46,574 nucleotides of DNA, taken from assembly GCA_002383325.1 (NCBI GenBank), contig DFYJ01000152.1, positions 1-46,574 on the forward strand, given 5' to 3'. The notes below the pieces were generated by a model. It did no database searches and was not told the origin of the DNA. It worked only from the letters and a program-made list of their open reading frames with translations. Of this stretch, positions 31,650-39,700 are shown piece by piece. This DNA is from Candidatus Aminicenantes bacterium UBA4085 (lineage in GTDB: Bacteria > Acidobacteriota > Aminicenantia > Aminicenantales > UBA4085). The position numbers were made by a program, and so were the translations under genes. Each line of letters opens with the position of its first letter. The first letter of the stretch is position 1.

Positions 31650-32408
31650 CTAAGAGATCTCCCCGGTCAGGTAGGCCCGGGTGCGGGGATCGCGGGGCGA
31701 GGCGAAGACTTCCGCCGCCGGCCCGTGCTCCACGAGCTCGCCCAGATAGAGGAAAGCGATATAGTCGGCGATCCGGCGGGCCTGGCGCAAAATGTGGGTG
31801 ACGACGATGACAGTGTAGTCGGCCTTCAGCTCGGTCAGCCGCTGTTCGACAATCCGGCTGGACTGGGGATCGAGGGCCGAGGTCGGCTCGTCGCCCAGGA
31901 TGATCTCGGGCTCCACGGCCAGGCCGCGGGCCAGGCACAGCCGCTGCTGCTGGCCGACCGACAGCCGCGAGGCCGGCCCGCTCAGGCGGTCCTTGACCTC
32001 GTCCCACAGCCCGGCCGCCCGCAGCTCCTTCTCGACGATGACGGCGAGGACCGTCTTGTCCCGGATCCCATGCAGGCGGGGCCCGTAGGCGATATTGTCG
32101 AAGATGGACATCGGCAGGACCTGCGGCTTCTGGGACAGCAGGCCCATCTTCTTGCGGACCCGGGTGACCTCGACCCCGGGGTCGTTGATGTCGTCCTCGT
32201 CGACGAAGATGCTGCCGCTGATCCGGACGTCGTCGACCGAGTCCAGAAGCCGGTTGAGGGACTTGAGCAAAGTCGTCTTGCCGCAGCCCGACGGGCCGAT
32301 GATGACCGTGATCTCGCGGTCCGGGACGTCCAGGCTGACGTTGCGCAGGACGGGCTGGTCGCCGAAGGCGACGCTCAGATTGCGGATGCGCAGGTGGGGT
32401 GTGCTCAT
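31650..32408 (-). CDS. pstB: phosphate ABC transporter ATP-binding protein PstB-like
   Basis: 252-aa ABC ATPase: Walker A GPSGCGKTT (38-46), Q-loop LLSQKPQVLPMSIFDNIAYG (PstB-like), signature LSVGQQQRLCLARGLA, Walker B EIILGDEPTSALD, and H-loop VVTHILRQARRIADY. It energises the PstCA channel at the inner membrane. The start overlaps the pstA stop as ATGA. phoU, usually next, is not present. Confidence 0.92.
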   Translation of the reverse strand: MSTPHLRIRNLSVAFGDQPVLRNVSLDVPDREITVIIGPSGCGKTTLLKSLNRLLDSVDDVRISGSIFVDEDDINDPGVEVTRVRKKMGLLSQKPQVLPMSIFDNIAYGPRLHGIRDKTVLAVIVEKELRAAGLWDEVKDRLSGPASRLSVGQQQRLCLARGLAVEPEIILGDEPTSALDPQSSRIVEQRLTELKADYTVIVVTHILRQARRIADYIAFLYLGELVEHGPAAEVFASPRDPRTRAYLTGEIS

Positions 32409-33265
32409 GGGATGATGTGCTTTCTCAGCTTCCGGCTCAGCCAGCGGGCGGCCAGACTGACGACCAGGATGATCAGGGTCAGCACGGCGGCCGAGGCGTA
32501 GGCCCGGGCCCGGACCGCGGGGAACGGCGTGCCGAGCTGGAAGAAGATGGCCAGCGGCAGGGTGGCCACAGGCTGGAGGAGCGAGGACGGCAGGTTGTCG
32601 GTGAAGCCGGCCGTGAAGAGGACCGAGGCGGCGTCGCCCACTCCGCGCCCGAAGGCGATGAGCACGGCCGTCAGCAGGCCGGGCAGGCACTGCCGCAGGA
32701 CGACCCGCACCGACGTCTCCAGGCGGGTGGCGCCGAGCGAGGCCGAGGCGTCCTTGAGCGAGTCGGGGACCAGCCGCAGGACCTCGTCCATGGCCCGGGC
32801 CATGATCGGAAGCTCCAGCAGGGCCACCACGATGATGCCGGCCAGCAGCGAGGCCCGCAGACCGATCCAGGCCATGACCACGAAGCCGAAGGCGCCGTAG
32901 ACGATCGACGGCACGCCCCACAGCACGTCCAGGGCGAAGCGGAGCCGCAGGGCCGCGCCCGACTTGGGCTTGGCCTCCGTGTTCAGGAACAGGACCAGCG
33001 GCAGGCTCAGGATCAGGGCCAGCAGGGTGGCCCCGCCGGCCAGGCAGAGCGAGCCCAGAATGGCGTTCAGGATGCCGCCTTCGCCGCCCAGGTAGAAGCC
33101 GCCCTCGGGCGTCCGGGTGATCATGTCCAGGTCAAGGGCCGGGAAGCCCTTGACCACGACGGTTCCGACGATGAGCAGAAGGCTGCCCATGACGATCCCG
33201 GTCGAGGCGATCATGAGGGCCTTGAAGACCTTCTCCTCGGTCCGGCGGCGGCGGTCGCGGCTCAC
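32405..33265 (-). CDS. pstA: phosphate ABC transporter permease PstA-like
   Basis: 286 aa with about six hydrophobic helices and the permease EAA-like loop DSLKDASASLGATRLETSVR. GTG start at 33265 overlapping the pstC stop (GTGA); the long in-frame extension upstream is antiphase to pstC. It pairs with PstC to form the channel. Confidence 0.9.
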   Translation of the reverse strand: MSRDRRRRTEEKVFKALMIASTGIVMGSLLLIVGTVVVKGFPALDLDMITRTPEGGFYLGGEGGILNAILGSLCLAGGATLLALILSLPLVLFLNTEAKPKSGAALRLRFALDVLWGVPSIVYGAFGFVVMAWIGLRASLLAGIIVVALLELPIMARAMDEVLRLVPDSLKDASASLGATRLETSVRVVLRQCLPGLLTAVLIAFGRGVGDAASVLFTAGFTDNLPSSLLQPVATLPLAIFFQLGTPFPAVRARAYASAAVLTLIILVVSLAARWLSRKLRKHIIP

Positions 33266-34158
33266 TCGACCCTCCTTTCGATCCGGGTCAGGATGATCCG
33301 CGCCGCCAGGTTGAAGACCAGGACGACCAGCATCAGGACCAGGGCGGCCAGCATCAGGGCCGAGTCGAAGAGCGGCACCGACATCAGGTCGCCGTAATGG
33401 TTGGCGATGAGGGCCGGCAGCGGGTAGGCGCTGTCGAAGAGCGACCTGGGGACCTTGGCCACATTGCCGACAACCATGAGCACGGCCATGGTCTCGCCGA
33501 AAGCCCGTGAGAAGCCCAGGACGACGGCGGCAAAAACGCCCGGCGCGCCCTTGCGCAAGACGACGTGCTTGACCGTCTCCCACTTGGTCGCCCCCAGGGC
33601 CAGCGAGGCGTCGCGCAGGTCCCGCGGGACCGAGGCGAAGACCTCCAGGCAGACCAGGATGATGGTCGGGAAGACCATGATGGCCAGGACGATGGCTCCG
33701 GCCAGGACCGAAAAGCCGGACGAGTAGACGCCGAACAGGCCGGCCAGCTTGGCCGTCAGCGGGACCACCATCAGCATACCCCAGACGCCGAAGACCACCG
33801 AGGGGATGCCGGAGAGAAGATCGATGAAAGTCTTGGCCGCCCCGCGGACGGAGCGCGGCGCGTATTCCGACAGGTAGACGGCCGTGAGCAGCGAGACCGG
33901 AACGGCCAGGATCATGGCCGTCAGGGTGACCCAGAAGGTGCCCAGGATGTAGGGATAGAGGCCGAAGCTGCCCCTGAGGGGCTTCCACTCCGAGCCGAAC
34001 AGCAGCGAGGTCAGCGGCTTGAGGGCCAGCAGGCCGCGCGACTTGAGATAGAGGCCCAGCAGGATCAGGCCGACGAGCAGGCCGGGCAGGAACGAGATCC
34101 AGCGCATGGAGCGGCGGGCCCGGCGGTCCCGCCTGAGCCTCGCGTCGTCCCTGGCCAT
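33262..34158 (-). CDS. pstC: phosphate ABC transporter permease PstC-like
   Basis: 298 aa with about six membrane helices. A basic N-terminus (RLRRDRRARRSMRW) fits the cytoplasmic side, and the EAA-type loop is PRDLRDASLALGATKWETVK. PstC signatures include SGIPSVVFGVWGMLMVVPL and GFSRAFGETMAVLMVVGN. GGGAGG lies nine nt upstream of the ATG. It lies 30 nt after pstS. Confidence 0.92.
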   Translation of the reverse strand: MARDDARLRRDRRARRSMRWISFLPGLLVGLILLGLYLKSRGLLALKPLTSLLFGSEWKPLRGSFGLYPYILGTFWVTLTAMILAVPVSLLTAVYLSEYAPRSVRGAAKTFIDLLSGIPSVVFGVWGMLMVVPLTAKLAGLFGVYSSGFSVLAGAIVLAIMVFPTIILVCLEVFASVPRDLRDASLALGATKWETVKHVVLRKGAPGVFAAVVLGFSRAFGETMAVLMVVGNVAKVPRSLFDSAYPLPALIANHYGDLMSVPLFDSALMLAALVLMLVVLVFNLAARIILTRIERRVE

Positions 34159-34188
34159 ATCTCGCGGCCTCCCCCGTCTCCGGCGCCC

Positions 34189-35142
34189 CTACTTCCCCGC
34201 CAGGCGGTTCAGCTCCGCGGCCAGCTTGTCCTTGGCCAGCGGAATGTAGCCCGTCGCGGGGACAAAGGCCTGCCCCTCGGTCAGGACCCAGCGGATGAAG
34301 GCCGCCACCGCCGGCTTCTGAGGCCGGCCCTTGGTCACGAAATAGAGATCGCGGGCCGGGGGCGAAGGGTACCGGCCGGCCGCGATGGCCTTGGTGATGT
34401 CGTCGCGGGTGGCGTAGAAATTCTCCGCGGCGTCGATCCGGCGGTTGCCGTTCAGGTCGATGGGCACGATGGCCAAGCCCTCGATCGGCTTGAGGGTCTT
34501 GGCGTCATAGGCGAAGTTGATGTTGTTGTAGCCGATGGCCAGGGGGTCGCGGCGGGCCGCGTCGGCCAGGCCCGGATCGCCGTAGACGCCGATGCCCCCC
34601 AGGTCCTCCTGCCGGCCGCCCAGGAAGGCCGCCCACGTCTCGCTCGCCCCGCAGGAGTCCGACCGGGTGAACACGCGGATGGGCGCCTTGTCGGAAGTCC
34701 CCAGGGCCTGGCCCCAGGTCAACGGCTTGCCGGCGATCCAGATGTCGATGAAGGCGGCCCGGGTCAGCCCCTTGGCTCGCAGGGCGGCCAGGAACGGATG
34801 GCGGGCGCTGGCGGTGGCCACGACGCCGTCTTTGGTCACGGCCAGCGGGAAGGCGCCCTTGGCCGTCTCGGCCGGGTAGATATCGCGCGAGACCATGCCG
34901 ATGTCGACCATCCCGGATAGGGCGTCGGCCAGGCCTTTGCCCGCCCCGCCCGCCTGGATATCGATCCTGACCTTGGGATTCGTCTTGCGGAACTCCTCGG
35001 CCCACTTGATGGCCATGGGATAGAGGGCCCAGGCGCCCGAAAGGCTGATCTTGCCCTGCAGGGGGGCAGGCGACGGCGTCTGCGGAAAAGCCGCGGCGGC
35101 CGCCATCAACCCGGCCAGGATAAGGACAAAGGCTTTTTTCAT
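34189..35142 (-). CDS. pstS: PstS-like substrate-binding protein
   Basis: 317 aa with signal peptide MKKAFVLILAGLMAAAAAFP and a PBP_like_2 type II fold. The first ligand loop reads LSGAWALYPMAIKWAEEF rather than the Ser/Thr-rich GST loop of classic phosphate binders; the second contains RSDSCGASETWAAF. This variant is known from a PstS subfamily in Bacteroidota-like bacteria. Ligand is most likely phosphate from the PstCAB partners, but another oxyanion is possible. AAGGAGG precedes the ATG. Confidence 0.85.
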   Translation of the reverse strand: MKKAFVLILAGLMAAAAAFPQTPSPAPLQGKISLSGAWALYPMAIKWAEEFRKTNPKVRIDIQAGGAGKGLADALSGMVDIGMVSRDIYPAETAKGAFPLAVTKDGVVATASARHPFLAALRAKGLTRAAFIDIWIAGKPLTWGQALGTSDKAPIRVFTRSDSCGASETWAAFLGGRQEDLGGIGVYGDPGLADAARRDPLAIGYNNINFAYDAKTLKPIEGLAIVPIDLNGNRRIDAAENFYATRDDITKAIAAGRYPSPPARDLYFVTKGRPQKPAVAAFIRWVLTEGQAFVPATGYIPLAKDKLAAELNRLAGK

Positions 35143-35162
35143 TTTCGACCTCCTTGAAATTC

Positions 35163-36185
35163 TCAGATCCCCAGCTGGAATTGGACCAGGAAGGCGCGGT
35201 TGACGACGGCGCCCGATTCGTTCCGGGTGTGCTCGTAGTTGATCTGCAGCTTGGTCCGGCCGAGGATGATCCAGTTGAGCCCAGCCGCCGCGACATCCAC
35301 CCGGTCGGAGGCGGCGGCGCGGTTGATGTCCAGGGAATCGTAGCGGACAACCGCTTGAATCTTCTTAGCCACCAGGAAACAGCCGGCTTGGGCGTACCAG
35401 CCTTGCTTGCGGATGTCGGCATCCCTGGCCCGGATGATCTCGGCCCGGAGCGAGACCGCGGGCGTGACCCAGGCGGCTTCCAAGCCGGTCCGGTCGCGGG
35501 TCACGGGCGCGGCTCCCGCCGTCGCGGAATAGCGCCCGTCATAGAGGGAGGCGCCCAGGGAGAGTCCGGCCACGGGCCGCACGACGAGCCGGGCCGCCAC
35601 GTCCTTCTGGCCGTTGTTATCGGCCTTGTTGATCCCGGCCCCGTTGAAGCCGCCGAGGAAATACTCGAAGATCGAGGCCTTGCCGGTCGCCACGGCGCCG
35701 ATGTCGCGGCCCGACGAGCCGATGTCCTGCCCGGGAGCGAGCCTGGCCACGGCCTGGGACAGATGGATCAGGTCCAGGTCGGGCGTCGAGGTCAGGTTTT
35801 CAAGGCTGAAGGGCACCTTGAACTGGCCGAAGCGCAGGCCCGCGGCGGCTGCGGGCGTCCAGTCGATCTGGGCGTCGATGACGGCCGGGCTCTTGAGGGC
35901 TTCGACTTCGAGCTTGAATTTGAGCTTCTTCGTCACGTCGCCGGAGAGGGCCAAGCGCGTCCGGCCGAGAGACAGGCCGTCGATGCCGGCGCTCTGGGTC
36001 GTGGACAGGACCTGGGCGTAGCCGGACAGCTTGACCGGCCCGGGCGCCGCGGCCGCTGGCACGGTTTTGTCCTCGGCCCAACCCGCCGCGGCCGCAAGAG
36101 CCGCGGCGGCCAGCAGGACCAGGGCCCTCCGGGCCCGCCGGCCCGGGGCGGGGCGGCTTCCTCTCCCGATCGGTTGCAGCTTCAT
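35163..36185 (-). CDS. porin, possibly phosphate-selective (OprO/OprP-like)
   Basis: 340 aa with a signal peptide (ALVLLAAAALAAAAGWA) and a 16-strand-like porin pattern: KLSGYAQVLSTTQ, LSLGRTRLALSGDVTKKLKF, LRFGQFKVPFSLENL, ending in a barrel strand RAFLVQFQLGI. The block RFGQFKVPFS is typical of phosphate-selective porins O and P. It is the first gene of the pst operon, 20 nt before pstS, which supports an outer-membrane role in oxyanion uptake. I used ATG 36185 with GGAAAGGG upstream rather than an ATG seven codons earlier. Confidence 0.82.
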   Translation of the reverse strand: MKLQPIGRGSRPAPGRRARRALVLLAAAALAAAAGWAEDKTVPAAAAPGPVKLSGYAQVLSTTQSAGIDGLSLGRTRLALSGDVTKKLKFKLEVEALKSPAVIDAQIDWTPAAAAGLRFGQFKVPFSLENLTSTPDLDLIHLSQAVARLAPGQDIGSSGRDIGAVATGKASIFEYFLGGFNGAGINKADNNGQKDVAARLVVRPVAGLSLGASLYDGRYSATAGAAPVTRDRTGLEAAWVTPAVSLRAEIIRARDADIRKQGWYAQAGCFLVAKKIQAVVRYDSLDINRAAASDRVDVAAAGLNWIILGRTKLQINYEHTRNESGAVVNRAFLVQFQLGI

Positions 36186-36204
36186 CGTCGACCCTTTCCC
36201 GGTC

Positions 36205-36240
36205 AATAGCCTATATTGTCGATTGCCATTGTCGGCTATT
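36205..36240. promoter_or_regulatory. candidate operator upstream of the porin/pst operon
   Basis: A 36-nt palindromic region with arms AATAGCC (36205-36211) and GGCTATT (36234-36240). Inside it is GTCGATTG (36218-36225), whose complement CAATCGAC also occurs just before rrf2 (36789-36796). It sits 20 nt upstream of the porin start and covers a possible -10 (TATAGG on the minus strand). Confidence 0.4.
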
Positions 36241-36276
36241 CCTTCAAGACGGCACGCCCTTCGGCCTCCCGATGCC

Positions 36277-36774
36277 TCACGCTCCGGAGGGACGGGCCGT
36301 GCGGCGAAAGCCGCGGCCCTTGGATGCGGCGAACTTGGCCCGGGCGGCCAGCGTCCGCTTGGCCAGGTCGGCGAACGTCGTCCGCTCCATGATGGCGGCC
36401 ACGGCGTCGCGGGTCTCCTTCCACAGGCCCTTGAGGCCGCAGGCGTCCTCGTGGGGACAGACTTGGTGGGCCGTGACGCTGACGCAGTCGATGGGCGCCA
36501 GGGGGCCGTCCATGACCCGGACGACCTCGGCCACGGAGATCATCTCGGGCGGCTTGGCTAGGGCGTAGCCCCCGTGCGGGCCCTTGCGGCTGCGCAGGTA
36601 CCCGGCCCGTTTCAGCTGCAGCAGGATCTGCTCCAGGAAGCGCTCGGGAATGTCCTGGGCGGCCGAGATGGCCTTGATGTGGAGGCTCCCTTCCTTGTGG
36701 CGTAGGGACAGCTCCAGCATGGCCCGGCTGGCGTATTCGCCCTTGGTCGAGATCTTCAATTCGGCCTCCGCCAT
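36277..36774 (-). CDS. Rrf2 family transcriptional regulator
   Basis: 165 aa with an N-terminal winged helix-turn-helix (ISTKGEYASRAMLELSLRH to GYLRSRKGPHGGYALAKP, residues about 7-75) and a C-terminal region with three cysteines (DCVSVTAHQVCPHEDACGLKG) that in IscR, NsrR or RsrR bind an Fe-S cluster. It resembles the CymR/IscR group. It probably senses redox, NO, iron-sulfur status or cysteine. No Shine-Dalgarno is visible before ATG 36774; a palindrome lies three nt upstream. Position next to porin-pst suggests it may control them, which is unproven. Confidence 0.92.
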   Translation of the reverse strand: MAEAELKISTKGEYASRAMLELSLRHKEGSLHIKAISAAQDIPERFLEQILLQLKRAGYLRSRKGPHGGYALAKPPEMISVAEVVRVMDGPLAPIDCVSVTAHQVCPHEDACGLKGLWKETRDAVAAIMERTTFADLAKRTLAARAKFAASKGRGFRRTARPSGA

Positions 36775-36777
36775 GTA

Positions 36778-36796
36778 GTCGACTCTGTCAATCGAC
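36778..36796. promoter_or_regulatory. candidate Rrf2 autoregulatory operator
   Basis: A 19-nt imperfect palindrome, GTCGACTCTGTCAATCGAC, has 5-bp perfect outer arms GTCGA/TCGAC and partial inner pairing. It lies directly upstream of the rrf2 start codon and contains the CAATCGAC octamer shared with the porin upstream region. Confidence 0.35.
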
Positions 36797-36860
36797 TTTG
36801 TTATCTATCACACCCCCGCGTCCGAAGTCAATAGCGCTGGCCGGAGGGGACGAATTAGGA

Positions 36861-36866
36861 TAGAAT
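36861..36866 (+). promoter_or_regulatory. possible -10 box before the methyltransferase gene
   Basis: TAGAAT at 36861-36866 lies 14 nt before the ATG at 36881, with no Shine-Dalgarno in between and no clear -35. If real, the mRNA leader would be only a few bases. Confidence 0.25.
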
Positions 36867-36880
36867 CGCGCCGGTTCAAC

Positions 36881-37792
36881 ATGAGCGATCTCCGCTTCGA
36901 GAGGATCGGCCGCTGCCCGGCCTGCGGCGGACCGCGCCTGCGCCCGGCCCGGCCCGGCACGCTGGACGCAGCCGCCCTCAATCCCGAGGCGATCAAGATC
37001 ACCGACAGCGAATACGGCAAGGTCTGGGACCTGGCCGCCTGCCTGGACTGCGGCCACCTCTTCGCCGACCCCTCGCCCCGCCCGGCCTTCATCGCCGCCC
37101 TCTACGAGGCGGTCGAAGATCCCCTCTACGACGCCGAGGCCGAGGGCCGCTCCAAAAATTTCGCTCCCATCCTGCGGCGCCTGGCCCGGCTGGCCCCGGC
37201 CAGGGGAAAGCTCTTCGATGTCGGCGCCGCCACCGGTCTCCTCCTCGATCTGGCCCGCCGGGACGGCTGGCGGGTGGACGGGATCGACGCCAGCGCCTGG
37301 GCCGCGCGCTGGGCGGCCGAGCGCCGCGGCATTCCGTTGCGGCAGGGGGCTTTCGAGGAGGCCGACCTGCCCGCGGGCGGCTACCAAGCCGTGACCATGA
37401 TCGATCTCATCGAACACACGCCCACGCCCCGGGCGGCCGTGGCCAAGGCGGCCTCGATCCTGGTTCCCGGCGGCGTGCTCGCCCTGGTGACGCCGGACAT
37501 CCACAGCCCGCTGGCTGTCCTGGCCGGCCGCCGCTGGTGGCACCTGAGACCCGGTCACCTGGCCTATTTTTCGCGGGCTTCCCTGGACGCGCTGCTGGCC
37601 TCGGCCGGCTTCCGGGTCGTCCTGCGCCGGCGCTATGCCTGGACCTTCAGCGCCCACTACCTGGTCAGCCGATTCTCCCTCCTGGCCGGATTCGCGGCCT
37701 CGCGCTCGTCTTCATTTTTAAAGAGGATTCAGATAAAATTGGCACTCAGGGACTCCTTCGAGATCTACGCCGTCAAGGACAACACCACGTGA
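36881..37792 (+). CDS. class I SAM methyltransferase with N-terminal zinc-ribbon-like motif
   Basis: 303 aa. The N-terminus has two Cys pairs (RCPACGGP and CLDCGHLF), the zinc-ribbon-like module often found in sugar or polyketide C-methyltransferases. The methyltransferase core follows: LFDVGAATGLLLDLAR for SAM binding, VDGIDAS acidic loop and VTMIDLIEHTPTP. No membrane segment is evident, though a hydrophobic stretch near 270 exists. The stop overlaps the prenyltransferase start as GTGA, so the two likely act in one pathway. Substrate unknown. Confidence 0.82.
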   Translation: MSDLRFERIGRCPACGGPRLRPARPGTLDAAALNPEAIKITDSEYGKVWDLAACLDCGHLFADPSPRPAFIAALYEAVEDPLYDAEAEGRSKNFAPILRRLARLAPARGKLFDVGAATGLLLDLARRDGWRVDGIDASAWAARWAAERRGIPLRQGAFEEADLPAGGYQAVTMIDLIEHTPTPRAAVAKAASILVPGGVLALVTPDIHSPLAVLAGRRWWHLRPGHLAYFSRASLDALLASAGFRVVLRRRYAWTFSAHYLVSRFSLLAGFAASRSSSFLKRIQIKLALRDSFEIYAVKDNTT

Positions 37793-38697
37793 GCGCCTAC
37801 CTCAGAGCCATGCGCCTGGAGCGCTGGCCGCGCAGCCTGGCCATCTACTCGGGCTGCGCCGCCTATTTCTTCCTCCACCGCGAGGCGGTCGCCTGGGGCG
37901 ATCTGCCCATCCTGGCCGCCCGGGCCATGGCCGCCTTCCTGCTGACCTGGGGCATCTCCACGGCCAACTACGTCATCAACGAGATCGCCGACCTGTCCTT
38001 CGACATCCACCACCCGAGCAAGAAGCTGAGGCCGCTGGTGGCCGGGCAGATCCGCAAGGGGCCTTTCGCGCTGCTCGGCCTGACGCTGACCGGGGCTTGC
38101 CTGGCCCTGGCCGTCATCCTCTTCGACCTCCCCTTCTCGCTGTCGCTTCTCGGGCTGCTGCTGGCCGGCATCATCTACAACGTCAAGCCGGTCCGGACCA
38201 AGGACATCCCGTTCCTCGACTCCATCTCCGAATCGGCCAACAATCCCATCCGCTTCCTGATCGGCTGGTTCGCCCTGGCCCCGGCGGCCCAATTCCCGCC
38301 GGCCACGCTGCTTGTCAGCTGGTGGGCCTTCGGCAACTTCCTGATGGTCGCCAAGCGGCTGTCGGAGTTCCGCTTCCTCAAGGAGAAGGCGGCCGACTAC
38401 CGGACTTCGCAGAAAAGATACACTCGGAACAAGCTCCTGGCGGGGATGATCCTCAGCGCCGCGGTCTGCCTGGCGGCGTTCCTCGTCTTCGCTCATCAGG
38501 CCCGCCTCTGGACCTTTTTCGTCATCGCCCCCTTCCTGGTCGGATTCTTCCTGTTGATCTTCCGCAAGACGCTGCGCGAGGCGGAGGTCATGGAGGAGCC
38601 TGAGAAGCTCCTGGGCCAGCCCGTCTTCGCCGTCTACACGCTGTTTCTCCTGGCCCTGTTTATCCTGGCCTTCTTCTTCGACGCCGTCGGACGCTAG
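37789..38697 (+). CDS. UbiA family membrane prenyltransferase
   Basis: 302 aa with about eight or nine helices. The first Asp-rich motif reads NEIADLSFDIHHPSK, a variant of NDxxDxxxD; the second is KDIPFLDSISESANN. The sequence RPLVAGQI and the lead-in ANYVINEIAD resemble decaprenyl-phosphate phosphoribosyltransferases (DprP-like). These attach ribose phosphate to polyprenyl phosphate for sugar donors of envelope glycans. The DprE1/DprE2-like oxidoreductases are not nearby. GTG start at 37789 overlaps the methyltransferase stop; a longer in-frame extension is antiphase coding. Confidence 0.85.
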   Translation: MSAYLRAMRLERWPRSLAIYSGCAAYFFLHREAVAWGDLPILAARAMAAFLLTWGISTANYVINEIADLSFDIHHPSKKLRPLVAGQIRKGPFALLGLTLTGACLALAVILFDLPFSLSLLGLLLAGIIYNVKPVRTKDIPFLDSISESANNPIRFLIGWFALAPAAQFPPATLLVSWWAFGNFLMVAKRLSEFRFLKEKAADYRTSQKRYTRNKLLAGMILSAAVCLAAFLVFAHQARLWTFFVIAPFLVGFFLLIFRKTLREAEVMEEPEKLLGQPVFAVYTLFLLALFILAFFFDAVGR

Positions 38698-38702
38698 CCG
38701 CC

Positions 38703-39317
38703 GTGAAACCTGCCCGCCGGACGCTCGTGGTAGCCACCGGCAACGCCGGCAAGGCCCGCGAGATCGCCGCGGCCCTGGCCGGCCTGCCGCTGCGTGTCGT
38801 CAGCCTGGCCGATCTCGGGATTCCGGCCGACTGCGAGGAAATCGGCCGCACTTTCTCCCAAAATGCCCGCGGCAAGGCCGTGTTCTATTCCGCGCGCACG
38901 GGCCTCCCGACGCTGGCCGAGGACTCGGGCCTCGTGGTCGACGCCCTCGAGGGAGCCCCGGGCATCCTCTCGGCTCGCTTTTCGGGCCCGCGGGCGGATG
39001 ATGCCCGCAACAACCGCAAGCTCCTGCGCCTGATGAAGGACGTCCCGGACGAGAGGCGGGACGCGCGGTTCATCTGCTGCATGGTTCTGGCCTGCGGGGG
39101 GCATCCCGTCAAGCAAGTCACCGGCCGAGTCCGCGGGCGCATACTGAGCCAAGCCCGGGGCGATGGCGGCTTCGGGTATGATCCGCTCTTCTTCTACCGC
39201 CGGCTCGGGCGGACCTTCGCCGAGCTTGGGCCGGAGGAGAAGAACGCCGTCAGCCACCGCGGCCGCGCCATCCGGGCCATGGCCGCCTTCTTGGCCGCCC
39301 ATCCCGGGATCCTCTGA
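38703..39317 (+). CDS. rdgB: non-canonical purine NTP pyrophosphatase RdgB/HAM1
   Basis: Removes ITP, dITP and XTP. 204 aa with the expected length and motifs: VVATGNAGKAREIAAAL, TLAEDSGLVVDALEGAPGI with the catalytic Asp, SARFSG, and GFGYDPLFF near the C-terminus, then AMAAFLAAH. Start GTG 38703 lies 6 nt after the UbiA stop; no good Shine-Dalgarno is present, so translation may depend on coupling. Confidence 0.94.
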   Translation: MKPARRTLVVATGNAGKAREIAAALAGLPLRVVSLADLGIPADCEEIGRTFSQNARGKAVFYSARTGLPTLAEDSGLVVDALEGAPGILSARFSGPRADDARNNRKLLRLMKDVPDERRDARFICCMVLACGGHPVKQVTGRVRGRILSQARGDGGFGYDPLFFYRRLGRTFAELGPEEKNAVSHRGRAIRAMAAFLAAHPGIL

Positions 39318-39325
39318 CCACAGCT

Positions 39326-39362
39326 AAAAAGCCCCCACCCCGCCAAGCGGCGGAATGGGGGC
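39326..39362 (-). terminator. rho-independent terminator of the comEA-like operon
   Basis: On the minus strand GCCCCCA (39362-39356) and TGGGGGC (39337-39331) form a stem with an inner CCGCC/GGCGG pairing. It is followed directly by TTTTT (39330-39326). It lies 40 nt after the comEA-like stop and 9 nt after rdgB, so it may also limit readthrough from the plus strand. Confidence 0.8.
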
Positions 39363-39401
39363 GCGAAGGGTGGAGGGCTCACCCTCGGAGAGTGAGAAGA
39401 G

Positions 39402-39692
39402 TCATCCGACCGTGATCAGGTCTTTGAGCTTGGCGTAGGTCTTCTCGCCGATGCCCTGGACCTTCATCAGCTCCTCGGCCTTCTTGAAGGGGCCGTTCGT
39501 CTTGCGGAAGTCGATGATCCGCTGAGCGACCTTGGGGCCGATCTGCGGCAGCTTCTGCAGCTCCTCGGAGGGAGCGGAGTTGATGTTGATCTTGTCCCCG
39601 GCCTTGTTCGGTCCCTGCAAGGCCGTCAGCGGCGACAGGAACAGGCCGAGGACGATGACCACCGCGACGCATTTCATAACTTGGGCTCTCAT
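39402..39692 (-). CDS. comEA: ComEA-like helix-hairpin-helix protein
   Basis: 96 aa. An N-terminal hydrophobic segment (VAVVIVLGLFLSPLTAL) is either a signal peptide or an anchor. Then a tandem HhH domain: ININSAPSEELQKLPQIGPK and AEELMKVQGIGEKTYAKL. This is the DNA-binding module of the competence protein ComEA, but homologues also occur in bacteria not known to be competent. ATG 39692 has a perfect AAAGGAGGTG; a hairpin (39701-39727) covers part of it. An upstream in-frame ATG at 39809 is less likely because it precedes the Shine-Dalgarno. dprA is nearby. Confidence 0.8.
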   Translation of the reverse strand: MRAQVMKCVAVVIVLGLFLSPLTALQGPNKAGDKININSAPSEELQKLPQIGPKVAQRIIDFRKTNGPFKKAEELMKVQGIGEKTYAKLKDLITVG

Positions 39693-39700
39693 GAGCACCT

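Noticed and set aside
36786..36791. TTGACA (minus strand) as -35 of rrf2
   Set aside because: A -10 at 17 nt would fall inside the rrf2 coding region, so it cannot drive that gene.
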